A stretch of DNA of 64,000 bases from Melieria omissa (GCA_963971225.1 OZ020267.1:99181536-99245535), one strand, 5' to 3'; shown: positions 49,748 through 62,818, counted from the first letter of the stretch. The notes: generated by a model not told the origin, from the sequence alone. Made by a program: numbers and translations.

Positions 49748-51085
49748 AGCTGACCCGGCAAACTTCGTCTCGCCCAAACGGTCCGTTTGTGTGTGATGCC
49801 GTAACTCACATACAGTCACTTTCTTGTATATATATATAGATTTAAGTTATATGGGCGGTTCCAAGCCCCCTTGTTCAATACCCGCACCATCCCGTCTTTC
49901 GGAAGGGAAAATGGTAGGTTCGTACTTAGTTTCATTGCTGTGCCACTCAAAGTTCAGCAAAATATTTGGGTCACAAACAATGCGCCACGCCCCTTGTCTG
50001 ACGCCCATCAAATCTTATCATTAGAATGACTCATGTATGAGACGACAGGGTACTAAATTTTAGTGTTGTATGACTTATAATTCCGAAATTATTCCATATT
50101 AAAAATTTGAGTTGCATGAGTGGTGCCCCGCCCCCTTGTCCAAAATCCACCCTATTCACCCTGCCAAAGGACACGACTAAATAATAAGTTTATACCGAGT
50201 GTCCTTCATGTGAACGCTATAGTTCGAAAGTTACACCGGAATTTAAAAAGTGCCACGCCCCTTGTCCAACGCCCATTAAATTTTACCGGTCGAACATGTT
50301 TCCGCCATGACACTGTACCAAATTTCAATGCTATACGACTTATAATTCCGAAGATATTCCGTATTAAAAAGTTGGCTTGTATGGGCGGTGCCACGCCCCC
50401 TTGTCAAAAACCCACCCTATTCTCCCTGTCGAAGGACACGACCAAATCGTTAGTTTGTACCGAATTTCACTGATGTGAACGCTTCGAAAGTTCGAAAGTT
50501 ACACCGGAATTTAAAAAGTGCCACGCCCCTTGTCCAACGCCCATTAAATTTTACCGGTCGAACAACATGTTTACGCCATGACACTGTACCAAATTTCAAT
50601 GCTATACGACTTATAATTCCGAAGATATTCCGTATTAAAAAGTTGGCTTGCATGGGCGGCGCCACGCCCCCTTGTCAAAAACCCACCCTATTCTCCCTGT
50701 CGAAGGACACGACCAAATCGTTAGTTTGTACCGAGTTTCACTGATGTGAACGCTTCGAAAGTTCGAAAGTTACACCGGAATTTAAAAAGTGCCACGCCCC
50801 TTGTCCAACGCCCATTAAATTTTACCGGTCGAACAACATGTTTACGCCATGACACTGTACCAAATTTCAATGCTATACGACTTATAATTCTGAAGATATT
50901 CAATATTAAAGAATTGAGTTGTATGGGCGGTGCCACGCCCCCTTGAATAATGCCACGCCCCCTATGCTAAGAACCTTCCACACGGTGCCCGTAAACACAC
51001 ACGTAATATTTTATTAAAACAGGTCTGGTGGTTTGGGAGTCTATAGAAGACATACGAAATTTATTTGATTTTTATATATAAGATT
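49748..51085 (+). repeat. Array of about 270-bp units, transposon-derived
   Basis: Starts 'ctagctgacccggcaaactt', a boundary found in dispersed repeats of many animal genomes. About five units follow, each with 'tatgggcggtgccacgcccc' or a variant, at about 49850, 50118, 50377, 50651 and 50922. The third and fourth units are over 95% alike; the first two are diverged. Other shared blocks are 'aagtgccacgccccttgtcc' and 'gctatacgacttataattc'. The right edge is 'tatatataagattt', and a similar 'tatatatagattt' lies near the left edge. The open frames across it are artefacts of repetition. Confidence 0.8.
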
Positions 51086-52960
51086 TTACAGAAATTAAAA
51101 AAATGTACTTTTAGTTGTTGGTTTGGTGTTGTTAAAGTTAATTACAAAATTTTTTGAAAAAAAAATAAAAAATTTTTGTTTTTTTGAATTATTTAAATTT
51201 ATTTAAAGTATATTACAATTAATTAAAATTACTAATTTTCGCTATCAGTTTTAATTAATTAAATAAAAATTAATTCAATTGATCTGAATTATTAAAACTA
51301 ATAATTTAATAATTTAAATTAAATTAGAATAATTTAAAAAACAGTTCATTGATTTAAATTATTGAAATCTAAATTTTAAATTTAATTAATTTAATTAATT
51401 TTTTTTATTGTAATGAAGTTTAATGATTAAAATTTTAAATTTAATTAATTAAATTTTATTAATTAAATTTAATTTCTATTCAAATTAAACAAAAATACTA
51501 AGTAATATACCATAATTTTAAACGTATTTTTAATACGATTTTAGTTCTTTTTATTTTGTTTACATTTGTTTTCTATTTTTGACTTTATATTTTTGTTTTC
51601 TCTTTCTTATGGTTTTAATTTGTTTCCTTTTAATATTTGAGTATATTTTTGTCCACCAACCGACGCATATACCACACGAAACTACAACTCAACAAGTGTG
51701 TCACCCAAATACTAAAAGCCAAAGCCCCAACCACAAACCATAAAACCATCAGCAGCCACTGTCGTTGGCGACAACTAAAACAATTCCCATGGTCAAGGCG
51801 CAGACTGTCAGAACACAGCTGCAGGAAATTTCAAGTTTAAAGCGCGCGGTAATGAATTTTCATTACCTCCGCACACGCATTCCGTCGGTCCCGCTGTCAT
51901 TTGGCAGACATTTTTATTTGCCTAATACTTTTGTGCAACGCGTTGGACTGCGATGATTTGGTAATTAAAATGACAGCGACATACGTGCGCACTGCCATTG
52001 TGCCTGGTTGGCGCTGGCCGCTGCTGCGAGCCTGCTGCAGTCGGTGGCGCTGGTGTTAAGGCGACAGCTGCTTGTCACATTTCGCCATCACTCGAAATGA
52101 CTTTTAATGGCTAACCAACGAACAAGTTCAAGTTTTAGGTTGTTGCTTGCGCCAGCACTTTTTCCAGCGCCGAATTTAGGTCACGTGACAGGAATTGCAG
52201 TTGGCGTCAGCGGCAATAAAAAAGTAACACCACTGCGGCCGCTGTGCTTAACATATGTGCGCACACTTGTGTGCTTAGTGGGTTCCACTTTACGCTGTCG
52301 TATAATGTACAACAGGTTGTTCGACTTGACATGCTATTTGTCTGCCTGTCTGCTGTGCTAGTCGCTTTTTTGCGGTCTGCCTGCTGCACTGTGTGGTTGA
52401 ACTTTTCCACTGCCGGAACTTGAATTGAGTGCTCCATGTAAGACTGAGGTTTGTTCAAGTACGATTACGATTAAATATGAATTTGGGGCAAGAAATATTT
52501 TGAGTGATGAGGGAGTTTTAGTTAAAATTGAAAGCAGCTTTCTTTGATTTATATTACTTGGACTGTACTCAAAATTAGGAATTAATTTTCTGTTCAAATT
52601 CTAGGAAGAGTCGAGATTTATATTTTTCTTTTATATATACTTAAGTTCAATATTTATTTTTATATATTCAAATATTTTTATATATACACAGATATTATGG
52701 AGAATTGTTTTTCTCATTGTAAGCAAAACTTTGTGTATTCTCTCACTCCGGCAGTTTCCAACCACAAATGCACCAACAACACAAACACACTTATCGATAG
52801 TTGTGTTTAAAGTAAACAATTGAGCTGTCAGAAGTGTCATTCAAATAAGTGAAATCTGCTGCCTGAATGACACATTAGACACACTTTGGGTATTGTAACA
52901 AAAAATCAGTAAAAAAGTCAACAGATCGAATAGTGACAATGACACTTAAATGCCAGAGGC
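51086..52960. other. Zasp52 intron, middle part
   Basis: 51160-51540 is a simple attaa/ttaat-rich stretch. The part from 51650 to 52400 has more balanced base composition but no splice-bounded frame or motif. Nothing further identified. Confidence 0.4.
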
Positions 52961-52961
52961 G

Positions 52962-53215
52962 TTAGGTTAGGTTAGGTTAGGTTAAAGAATGGGAATGTGC
53001 ATTTGCACTTCCACTCGGAGGCCCTGTTGGGCCCATTGTGATTCCCTTCATTTTTATTTCACCGGTGCCTTCCCTTATCTGTTCGGTTCCCTGTAGATCC
53101 AGACCGGATCTTTTGGGAACCATTTGGTCTTCGCGAGAAAGTTGTGGCAGAGCAGGTGCTCGACCGATTCCACAGCCTCCTCGTCTCCACAGAGGCGTTA
53201 ATCAAGAGGGGTTTC
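52962..53215 (+). repeat. (TTAGG)4 joined to a dispersed repeat
   Basis: Four perfect TTAGG units (52962-52981) precede sequence with 'ggcccattgtgattccc' and 'tgctcgaccgattccacagc'. The combination recalls repeats common in tephritid and muscid flies. It is related by the 'cccattgtgat' block to copies at 1139, 33880 and 35380. Confidence 0.5.
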
Positions 53216-55136
53216 GAGTGATAAAATCATTTTTTACTTATTAACCCGGAGCACTTGCGCACGTACGGGGGTTTCATCAAATATTTGTTTGTTAGAGACA
53301 CTCTTGATGGATTACATGACTGCAACAGGTATTTATTATTATTATTATACTTTTTTATTATTTGACTGGAACGACAGCCCGATTACGAAACCCGCAACCA
53401 TCTGTGTTGTGCGTGGGAATTTGCACAGGGTTGGCCTTCAACAGGTATTGGACTCAAAACTTTTGTATGGAACCTCCCAAATTGAAATCTTTTTGGAGCT
53501 ACTGACACAGAGATATACATAAGTGGCATGAAAAGGAGTTTTAGGCCTGTCTTCCCGGAACTATTGAAGGGAACCATATGTTTTGTCTATAGAAAACAAA
53601 TAGTTTAAGGTATTTTGGTAGGCAATTTTACTCTCAGAGCTGTGCCATTTTCTACTGAAAGAATAATTACCGACACAAAAATTTGGTTATCTACGATGCA
53701 TGATTGAAACTGGAATTGAGCGTCAAGCCAGAATCGTAATCAAATTTATGAAGCAACGGCCTTTAGTTTAACTCACATTAACATTATGAACAAAATTTCT
53801 AGAAATTCAATAAAAAATATTGTTAATATAAATTAAACTTTAACTTTAAACTGATCGAAGTTGACGCCCCTGTTGAAACGTAAACATTTCAATTGTGTTA
53901 AATAAAAAACTTAAACAGATAAAGTGAAAGATAGCCAGGCAAAAAGTATTGTAACAATTTCCATAAAGCATGCAAAACTTCGGACTTACGGCCTGTTTGG
54001 CCACCACTCGCACAAAGCGCCACATGCGTTGGCGCCCCCGAGGCGATTTACCTCTTTTTACATTTCAAATGGTCAACTGCTGTCTGTTGATTTCGTATGC
54101 AAACTACAAACACACACACTCACGCACACATTCACAGACAACTGTCAATAACTCGAATAGGCCGGAAGGCCTGCGCCAGTCAGCCAGGTAGTCGCCAGCG
54201 TAAAGTTGTCATGTGTACAAAAAAACAAAACATTACCATTAAAAATGCAACACTTGAGCGTGCCAGCTGCGTTTGAATTTCATGGTGACATCCTGAAAAC
54301 AAAAACCAAAAAACAATAACAACAACCGTGTGCCAGTGAGTCAGTGCGATTTTTGCGAAAAGCCCAAAAAAAGCGCCAAGTGACATTTATTTCTATTAAA
54401 CATGTTTTTTCCATATCGTAAATTATGAGTAAGCTTTTTCCATTTATTGCATTTACTTTATCATATTTTGTTGCATTACTTGCTGCACTTTGTATTTATG
54501 CATTGCAGTTGAACAACAACAACAAATGCTTAAGCATGAAAATTATTGTGGCCAGCAATGTGTACGTGTCGAGCGCGCAATTATTGCAAGTCAACTGAAA
54601 ATCAAGTAGCAGACACACACGCACAATAATTCGATTAATTTTCATGCTGATTTATGGTTCGTGGTGCCATTTGATCTGGTTTTTGTCTACGCAGAAATTC
54701 CAACCACACACACACAGTCAGCGCTTCAAAATAAACAACGAACTTTTGCTTCTGAAACTGTTTGTGTACTTTGCATTCGACCTCGAAAGCGATTGATGCC
54801 AAATGGTAGCAAAAGAAAGCATTGTTTTCAAATTGAATTTATTGTATTTTGATTACCTATTAAACTCATTAAACTATTTGTTATTTTTCATTCATTCGAC
54901 AGTATTTGATTTTGCGAGCGTTTGTGCCTACAAAATTTCAAGGCAAGTTTGAATAGAGATAATTTTTATCACATGTGTGAAGTACAAACATGAAAAAATA
55001 ATATTATTATCGAAAAATTTAATTGTTTTTTTATGTCTCATCATTAGAAAAATTCAACAAAATACTTAAACTTTGATTTATTTTTAAACTCTAGTTTAAT
55101 TTAGAGTCTATGGGTCCAGTAAATTAAGTTCATTTA

Positions 55137-55860
55137 ACCCCGTCAGATTTCTATGAAAAAATAGTTTTCCAATTATTCCTCATTTGAATTGCTTTCACCA
55201 TATTTAAGGTCAAGAGGCCCGTTTGAGCATGTTTCTTCATAAAACAAATAACACATCAATGACCACGATGGATTTTGATTTTCAAAAAAGTGAACATGTG
55301 TCCAACAAACTTTCATTGAGTTTGAAGTTAATAGGCCCATTAATTTATGTTTTTTCACGATTTATCCATACAAACTTAAATTTTCAGATTTTGATTTTCG
55401 AAAAAATATAGAACACGTGTCGAATTATTTCCATTTTGAAATGCTTGCACCAAGTTTCAAGCTAAAACTCCATTAAATCATGTTTCCCCATACACATTTT
55501 TAACCCAATTTTGTACGCGTCAGATTTTGATTTTCGAAAAAACTGAAAAAGGCATGATCCCGTTAAATGAATTTAAGTTTTTAAATTAATTGAATTTTCG
55601 AACTTTCCCACTTTCACCTAGCTTTAAGTCAATTGGCTCTTTACTTAATGTCATTTCATAGTTTATCTATAAAAACTTGTAACCCATCGTTGACCCGTCA
55701 GATTTTGATTTTAAAAAATATTAAAAACATATGGAAAGGTTTTTTAATTTCATGTGTTTTCACTGGTTTAAAATTATATCCATCTAAAATCTTTTCAAAT
55801 TCACAAAACCTCCAGACGATAAATAAATTTTATGGACCATACATAAACCCAAAAAATCCA
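55137..55860 (+). repeat. Degenerate tandem repeat, about 5 units
   Basis: The block 'cagattttgattttcgaaaa' or a variant recurs at about 55143, 55267, 55385, 55527 and 55699, so spacing is about 115-170 bp. Each is followed by a similar run (aagt/caagt, 'cattaa', 'atgttt', 'catacaaactt'). It resembles part of a diverged satellite or transposon-internal array. Confidence 0.55.
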
Positions 55861-58215
55861 ACAACGTAGCAAATTATGTCATTCATTACAAACTAACAGC
55901 GAATTACTAAAAATATTCCAACATTCATAAAAACACAAAAGCCAACCCATAAAAATGGCAATGACAATATTAGTCGCCGACACAAAATTTGTTGGTGACT
56001 AATTTTTCGAAAACTGCTACAATTGCATGCAAAATGTTTTTTCTCTCGCAACAAACAACAGTTTTGAAAGCATTTTCCTGCTTGTCGCTTATTAATTGTG
56101 TTTCTGTTCTATTATTCTTTTTTTACTTTTGCACGCATCTGTGCTGCATTTTTCAATTTCAGCCTTGATGAGTATTTCTCATCGAAATACTTTTTTCCCG
56201 CTCATTTTTGGCAAAACAACTACGTGAACATGTGCGAGAAATGGCATTAGTAACGACTGCAACTGTGGCTCCGACATGTTTTTATTTTGCGTTCTTCACA
56301 AAATTTTGTTTATTTTCGTAGTGTGGAAATGCCAAAATTAGAAAACTGCGCACTTTGCATTGATTTTAAAATTATTTGTTTGAATTGGTCAAATAAGACA
56401 ATGGTTGAAATAATTTTTAAGTGATGGTGTGAATGTTTCAAGCCATAAATCTGGTGATCGCTTTGAGATGGGTTTCAATGGGATTTTTTTAATAATTATT
56501 AAATTGCTATCATAATCTATAATATGAATAATTTTGAAAATTTGATCTACGATAACCATGATTATACTATATGTTACTTCACTTAATTTATAATTGATAA
56601 TTTGTGGACCTTCTTCATAACTTTTGGAACTTTACTAATAACTTACAACTTGTGCTTTTCCGTCAAAATCTTAACTTAAGATTTATAACTTGACTCAACT
56701 TCTGAAATTTTCACCAGTTACGAGGTCTAACTTGAGATATTCTGTGATAACTTTTGATTTTTGTGTACTTCATAAAGACAGTTCGATTGAAAACCCCTAC
56801 AAAAACAAACTAACACAGGAGACAACACAGCACTCTTGCAGATGATTTGCCAATTTTCCGAGCCATTGATGATGGGCCACAAACAAATGAAGGACCAGGA
56901 AGAAGGATTGAATTTTTTTAAACTTTTGAATTTTTTTGGTTCGAATGCATCGGCTTTCGGATGCGATTGCAAATGATGCCATCGACTGGAAGCTTTTACT
57001 TGGGAGCTCACTTTAGCTTTCCTTCTACTTCCTTTTGCTTAACCCCACCGTTTCTTCTCAAAAGACAAACAATGGCAAAACAGCAAATTTTTCACGTAAA
57101 AACAATTAAATTTAAACTTGAATTAAAACTTTTGCATCGAAATTTTCGAGTTATGAAATATCAAATAATCTTGTTTTCTGTCATTTTGCTATAATTTCTT
57201 AGGAATATTTGCATGACTGAACTTTTGTCCTAACTTGAGATTTATAAACTGAAGAAACCTAATTTGTAAATTGCCAAGTTATGAATGCAAATCGTTCAAA
57301 CTTGCCAGTTTAATAACTTCTTAAGTTAACAAAATGTATTAAAATCGTACAAGTTATGATTTCAGCTCTGAACAAAGAAATCGAGCCCAAGTTCATTGCC
57401 TTCCCCGCTGCACAGCATGGTTCCTATTGTGGAACTAAGCATTATTTCGATTCGAACAATCATTGCTGCCATACTTCAGTTCTCAACACAACAATTCCTA
57501 CAGCTAGAAATTACAACAACAAAAAACAAATACAAAATTATAAACTATTTTCAGCCATACTTTTACTTTTTCATTTTAAGATTTAAATTCATTATTTATG
57601 GCTAACGTCACTTGTCTGCTCTTCCAATTTCATATTTCCTTCATTTAATTAAAATTAGTTGAGCGATTTTTAAAAATAATCATAACCTAAAAATAAGCAC
57701 AGTTGACAAGAAAATGCGCGCCAATAAACTTTGCAATATACACTCAGTTGTCAATTCACTATTCAGTTGTGTAAAGTCATTTGCCATTTGCTGGCAACAA
57801 GTAGCTGCAACTTGCTGTGCCGTAATGGTTAAAGTTGCCAGCAAGTCGCACAACTTGTTGGTTGACTGCTTGATTTTTGCCTTTTCATTTCACTCCAATA
57901 TAACTTTATGCTGTTGTTGCTTTTTTCTCGGAAAGCATAAGAGTGCGGTGCACTTTTAATGTCCCCTCCTGCACCCCCTAATCTCGTTCAAATCATACTT
58001 GGATGCAGCGCAACGCATGGAACCAATACTTGTGCAGTTTTTCCATCTCCTTTTTTTTCTTAGTTTTCCATTTTATCTGCTGCAACACATTTTCAAGATC
58101 AAGGGCAACAAGAGCAAAAAATCCACGCAGCAACAACAACAATGCGACACAGTGTGCTGCAATGCTGAGATGACTGCAGACAGACTGCAACCAAAGCACT
58201 GGAACGCATTGAGTG

Positions 58216-58250
<35 letters not shown>

Positions 58251-58781
58251 TTGTGTACGATATGTAGCTGCAACATGACATAATGACAGCCAGCAAATGC
58301 TATAAATAGACTGCAACAACAACAACAAGAACTTGTTGCATGTGCAACACTGTAGCCAGAGTCATACAGGGTGTGTCCATGTGGCGCCACAAGGAAAGGA
58401 AGTCTGAAATGATTTTTGCATGACTGTTTTGGTACAGAAAACCAACAAACGTTGGCTTTGTTGGCACAAACACAGTGCCAGCGCATGAAAAAAAAACAAA
58501 AAAGTTATAATTACATAAATAAAGAATTCCACATAAAGCGAACTCAGCGAAATGCCTCATTTGCCTGTCGCGACGCACTGTAAAAATGAGAAATTCTTAT
58601 CATTTAGTATTTTGCAAAACCATAAACCACAATTAAAAAAGAACAAAGTACATTTTTGCGTTTATCTGTGATTCGTACAAGGCAAACAAAATATTAAAAA
58701 TATGCAGTACATACATACATACAGACAGACATATTTTCGGTATGACATGTGAAGAGAAAAATTTCCATATTGCGCACTTAC
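55861..58781. other. Zasp52 intron, distal part
   Basis: AT-rich with a (TG)n microsatellite at 58217-58249 and several caacaacaa runs. No exon, RNA gene or transposon end was recognised before the exon at 58782. Confidence 0.4.
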
Positions 58782-59074
58782 TTCTCGACACCCTGTGCGA
58801 CGGCGACTTGTTGCAGCAGACTTGCGGACACATTTGTGCCTACGGCGGACGTGGCTGGCGGCGTGGCGCTGGACTCAAAGTGGAAGCCACGATCCTCGCG
58901 CACCATGTACGCCGGCAGCGTCTCGATGATGGCGTTCGCCTTGTCATTGTAGGAGCCCAACAGTTCGCGATATTTCGAGTAGACGATGCGCTTCAGCTGC
59001 GGATTAGCGGCCGCTGTTGTGGCGGGCGACGGCGTGGGCGTGGCCGTGCTGCAGTGTTGCATTGTAGCGGCCAT
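58782..59074 (-). CDS. Zasp52 internal first exon (PDZ-less start)
   Basis: An ATG in a near-ideal context (ctaaaaATGgcc) at 59074 starts MAATMQHCSTATPTPSPATT, and the frame continues with LKRIVYSKYRELLGSYNDKA and NAIIETLPAYMVREDRGFHF, then a Ser/Ala/Thr tail. The exon ends at a strong donor (gagaa|gtaagt) in phase 2, which matches the acceptor at 44528 exactly. No acceptor-like pyrimidine tract plus AG precedes the ATG; the bases just upstream are aaataataacta. I therefore read it as an alternative first exon for Zasp52 transcripts that skip the PDZ, ZM and first LIM domains, which must lie beyond 64 kb. The YRELLGSYNDKANAI block is a conserved Zasp52 segment as far as I remember. Confidence 0.82.
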
Positions 59075-61339
59075 TTTTAGTTATTATTTGATGTTCTTTA
59101 TGCGGTTTTACAAAATTTCAACACAAATTTTCAAAAGTCACAAGTCTTCAACAGAGCATTTATTGAGAGTTTTAATTGTTACTTTTGCAGTTTTTATGCG
59201 TCTTTGATCTGTTGGCAGTTACGTTTTCTTAAAATTTGTTATACAAATTAATTCGACTGAGCACAAGTACCGTTTAACGCTCTTTTCAGCACAGACCTCA
59301 AACAATAACCTTTTTTATTTGCTTTTAATTTAGTTTTTGCATTTTTTCTTTTCACAAATTCCCTCAGCAAGTTCAGCAACTGGCAACCGTCAATAATGAC
59401 CATCAAGCCGCTTGCGAATTTATTTTACATTTCAACAGCTAGCAAAACGACATTTCGCCGAACTCATTGTGGTCGCTCATAAACTGTGCGCTCATCATAA
59501 AAATGGCTCAGCTTGACGCGCCAATGCTTACATAATGTATGTGTGTGTGTGTGTGTGAATGAGTATTGTGCCACCAAGGTGTCAATAAAAGCGCCACACT
59601 TTATGACCGTTCGACGCGTCTGCGAAACGGTATCATCTTAAATAATCAGCTTAGGGTCGATCGCTCAAGTCGGCATTCGCAATCGATCGTTTTGGCCGTT
59701 GATCGTTTATCGCATGCCGCCTCATTTCATTTGCTTATGGTTCGGAGACCCTTTTGACCCGATTTGCTTTTGCTTTTGGTCTTTGTGCGCTTGAGCGCCA
59801 ACGACTCGCTTAATTATAGTTCGCAACGCCTGCGGCAATCAAGAGTCCACTGAAACTTTGTACCATTGACTGAGTGATCTTCTTGATCCGCACGTTTGCG
59901 GCGCACAGCTGTGCGGCGTGTGAGTCGCGCTGACTCATTGACACGACTTGGAATTTCTACATGGCATGCGGCGTACTATTGAGCGCAACAGCTGATCGAA
60001 AACACTGTAAAAATTTCCATGACAAACAATAATATAAGCGATCACGCCAACGTCCAATGAAATGTGAAATGACGAGGGGCGCCGCACAGCACTGAAAGGT
60101 AACAAGGAAACAAAGCATTCGGAAACCTTTTAGCTGGACTCGAGCACACACACACACCTCATAGGGCAGCCACTGTGTCTTGTCTACAATCAACTGAACA
60201 TATATCAACTTTGGTCTTGTTTCTGGCACAAGGTGAGTTAGACGTGTGCAGCCTGCCCGATCGTGCGAACATAACGTGTGTTCTTTTGCCTGTGTTCTGT
60301 TGTTTTTGTTTTTCGGCTATCGATGCGTGCGCAGGCGATGAATCATCGCGCGTTCATCATCATCGCAGCCTCTCTGACCGCGCGGCCTAAGTGCCACCAT
60401 TTGCCGCAGCGTAACATTAGAGGCCGCCCTAAGTTCAGCCGAAACCGCATACAATAACAAATTGTCATAAGAAAAACAAATGAATTTGAGAACAAAGTCT
60501 TTAACAAAAATTAAAAAAAAACATTGAAAATTTTTTGTTTAATTTTATGAAAATTCTGCGCACGGCTGTGCGATTCGGATTCGCTCTCTCTGGCGCTGAG
60601 CAGATGGCTGTTTTTATTTTTAGGTATGAGCTAAAAAATAAAAGCGTGCGGCGGAAAATATTTTTCAAAAGATTGCAGCGCATTCGCGTGAAAAACCAAT
60701 GCAAGCAAATTGGGTGGGAGAAAGATTTTGTTTTCAAAGCGAAATCGTTTTTTGAAAGCTGTCGTCTTTATGAAAAGCTATAAATCTGGTATATTCGGCA
60801 ATTTTTAAAATAGTCATAATTCTTATTTGCTATTAAAATAAGATTAAAGTTATTGCAAAAACAGTAAAAAAAAAGAGCTGCAGTGGGTGTAAAAAGTGGT
60901 TAATGAGTTATGGACATAGGACAATTTGAAAGTTTAGCACAGGAGAATTGATCTGTGTTGACTGCTGACAGTATTGGCGTTTTCTAAAAGTCTCTGTTAA
61001 CGGATTTCAAACGAAAGATAATCTTGATATTTGTTGTTTTGCTGTTAAATTAGACTTAAAAACAAAAAATATGAATTTTGAATTTTAAAAAGAATCTCAA
61101 AATCTCTTAAAGCAAGACGTTCAATCCAGATAAGATGATAATTTATCTTAATTAAGATAAGAAAAAATTTAGATAAGATGATAGTCAGGTCAAAAAACTA
61201 GAAATCTTATGTACTCAAACGATCGAAGCTCATTCTTCTACACGCTTAGCTCGTTTAAATTTTCGGTATTTTATAAATAATACGAAAAAATAAAAATTAA
61301 TAAGAAAAATTTAATATGAAAAATTTAAATTAAATTTAA
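59075..61339. other. Upstream region of the internal Zasp52 start
   Basis: Should hold the 5' UTR and promoter of the short Zasp52 form. It is locally richer in GC between 59560 and 60430 and has a (TG)n run at about 59536-59557, but no TATA box or initiator was pinned down. No PDZ-coding exon was seen. A 78-82 codon frame at 60501-60783 has no known motif. Confidence 0.4.
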
Positions 61340-61863
61340 TTAACCCTTTCGCTATTTTGTTGCCATATGGCACATGCTACTTTGTGGACGTCTGCATCCT
61401 CTATGGTTGCAAGAATACATTTGTTTGTTCATCCTTAGAATAGTTTGAAGTTTTAGAAAAAATATAAAATTAATAAACTGAATATTAAAGCTTAAAGAAG
61501 AGAAGTATACACGTTTTTTTAATGGTATATCTTGACATATTAAAGGAAGAAGGAGCAGAAAAATTAGATAACTTTTTTTAATTTGACGTTTTCTTTCAAT
61601 TTAGATACTTTTTTTAATTTTGGCTGAAGTAAATGAAGTAATATTCAAATTTTCGTTATGTGTAAAAAGTTTTATGTTTAAGTAATTATTACAGCCACAA
61701 CGATGTGGTTTCTCTCATAGAAAAACACTCTAAAATGCAGGGTCCGAGTATAAAAATGAAAAACTTTCTTATGGAATGTTGCGAATTTAACCGAATAGAA
61801 ACCTAAAACGTAAAATTAAAATTTTGAACATTCCCCAGTAAAAACCTGTAGCGAAAGGGTTAA
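61340..61863. mobile_element. TTAA MITE, piggyBac-like (complete)
   Basis: TTAA at both edges (61340-61343 and 61860-61863), with inverted terminal repeats CCCTTTCGCTA on the left and TAGCGAAAGGG on the right. It is 524 bp and non-coding. It shares its left 80 bp with the fragment at 40555-40646, and its CCCTTTCG end with the 36730 element, although the interiors differ. Confidence 0.8.
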
Positions 61864-61994
61864 TATGAAAAATTTAATATGAAATTATGTTTCATTGAAA
61901 CAAATGGTATGTTCAGATTATTTCTGTCCGAATTTCGAGATATTTCTTGATACTGATATATATTTCTTTTTATTTAAAAACTTTTCTAATGTTA

Positions 61995-62230
61995 CTAAAA
62001 TTGTATATTTTTATTTACTTATTTTACTTTTTATTTTTTTAATTTTATTTATTTTAACTTATTTTTCTTATTTTATTTCTTTATTTTAGTTTATTTTATT
62101 TTAATTTTGTAATTTAATTTAATTGTATTTTTTAATTTTGTTTTGTTTAATTTTTATTTTATGTATTTTATATTATTTTATTGTGTTTTATTATATTTAT
62201 TTTATTTAATTAAACATTTTTTTAACAATT
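61995..62230 (+). repeat. Degenerate (TTTTA)n tract
   Basis: A second, shorter run of ttta/tttta words like the one at 48380-49080 but without a TCTAT core. It lies between two TTAA MITEs. Confidence 0.7.
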
Positions 62231-62449
62231 AATTTTAATAATTTCAACTTTTAAAAATTTATAAACTAATTTTTTGACATTGTGTTTGTCCGAATTTTAT
62301 TTGCATGCTAAAGTAAATTTTTCGAACCTTCAATTCAAATAATAAAGAGTAACCAGATAACTGTAATAGTTTTTCCAATAAGATATCTCAGCTACTGCCA
62401 AAGATATCACTGTCAAAGTATAACGTATATTTTCGTATTAGATTTCTTC

Positions 62450-62536
62450 TTTTAAAGGCCGGTTTCAAAGAATATTTTTGACATTGTAGAAAAAATACCC
62501 CTATTGGCCAGTAAAAATAGTGAGCTAGAGGGTTAA
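62450..62536 (+). mobile_element. Right-end fragment of a TTAA MITE
   Basis: The sequence 'ggccagtaaaaatagtgagc' followed by tagagggttaatatg resembles the right end of the 61340-61863 element (ccccagtaaaaacctgtagcgaaagggttaatatg). No matching left end was found, so it is a fragment or a nested partial copy. Confidence 0.4.
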
Positions 62537-62684
62537 TATGTTTCAAAAAAATGTTGCCCATAATATTTTACATGTAATTGCTGAACACTTTCTTTATCTT
62601 AAATGTAAGATCACATGGTTTTTGTATGCCGATTCATCATAAAAATTAGCAAAAAAATGTTTTGAATGCTAGTATTTTAAGTTC

Positions 62685-62818
62685 TTAACCCATTTGCTGA
62701 TGGACACATAAATAACCCAAATATGCTCGTAGAACATTCACTCTAAATACTCAGCACTTTTTCCCAAAATTAAATAAAGATTCGTGCTTTAAGACGCCAC
62801 TTTCAGTTAATGGGTTAA
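62685..62818. mobile_element. Short TTAA MITE (134 bp)
   Basis: TTAA at 62685-62688 and 62815-62818. The left starts CCCATTTGCTGATGG and the right ends cagttaatggg, giving an imperfect terminal repeat CCCATT..CTGA. It is a very short, non-coding relative or look-alike of the piggyBac-type MITEs. Confidence 0.55.

Noticed and set aside
50470..50780. Hammerhead-ribozyme-like core (ctgatgtgaac...gttcgaaagtt) in the 270-bp repeat units
   Set aside because: It has CTGATG, a possible stem II (GAAC/GTTC) and GAAA, but the essential A after CTGATG is T and no stem III with a cleavage triplet is visible. Any former ribozyme would be inactive; similarity may be chance.
50120..50946. Open frames with repeated KVRKLHRNLKSATPLVQRPL on both strands
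   Set aside because: They follow the 270-bp repeat period and have no start, splice or family support; artefacts of tandem repetition.
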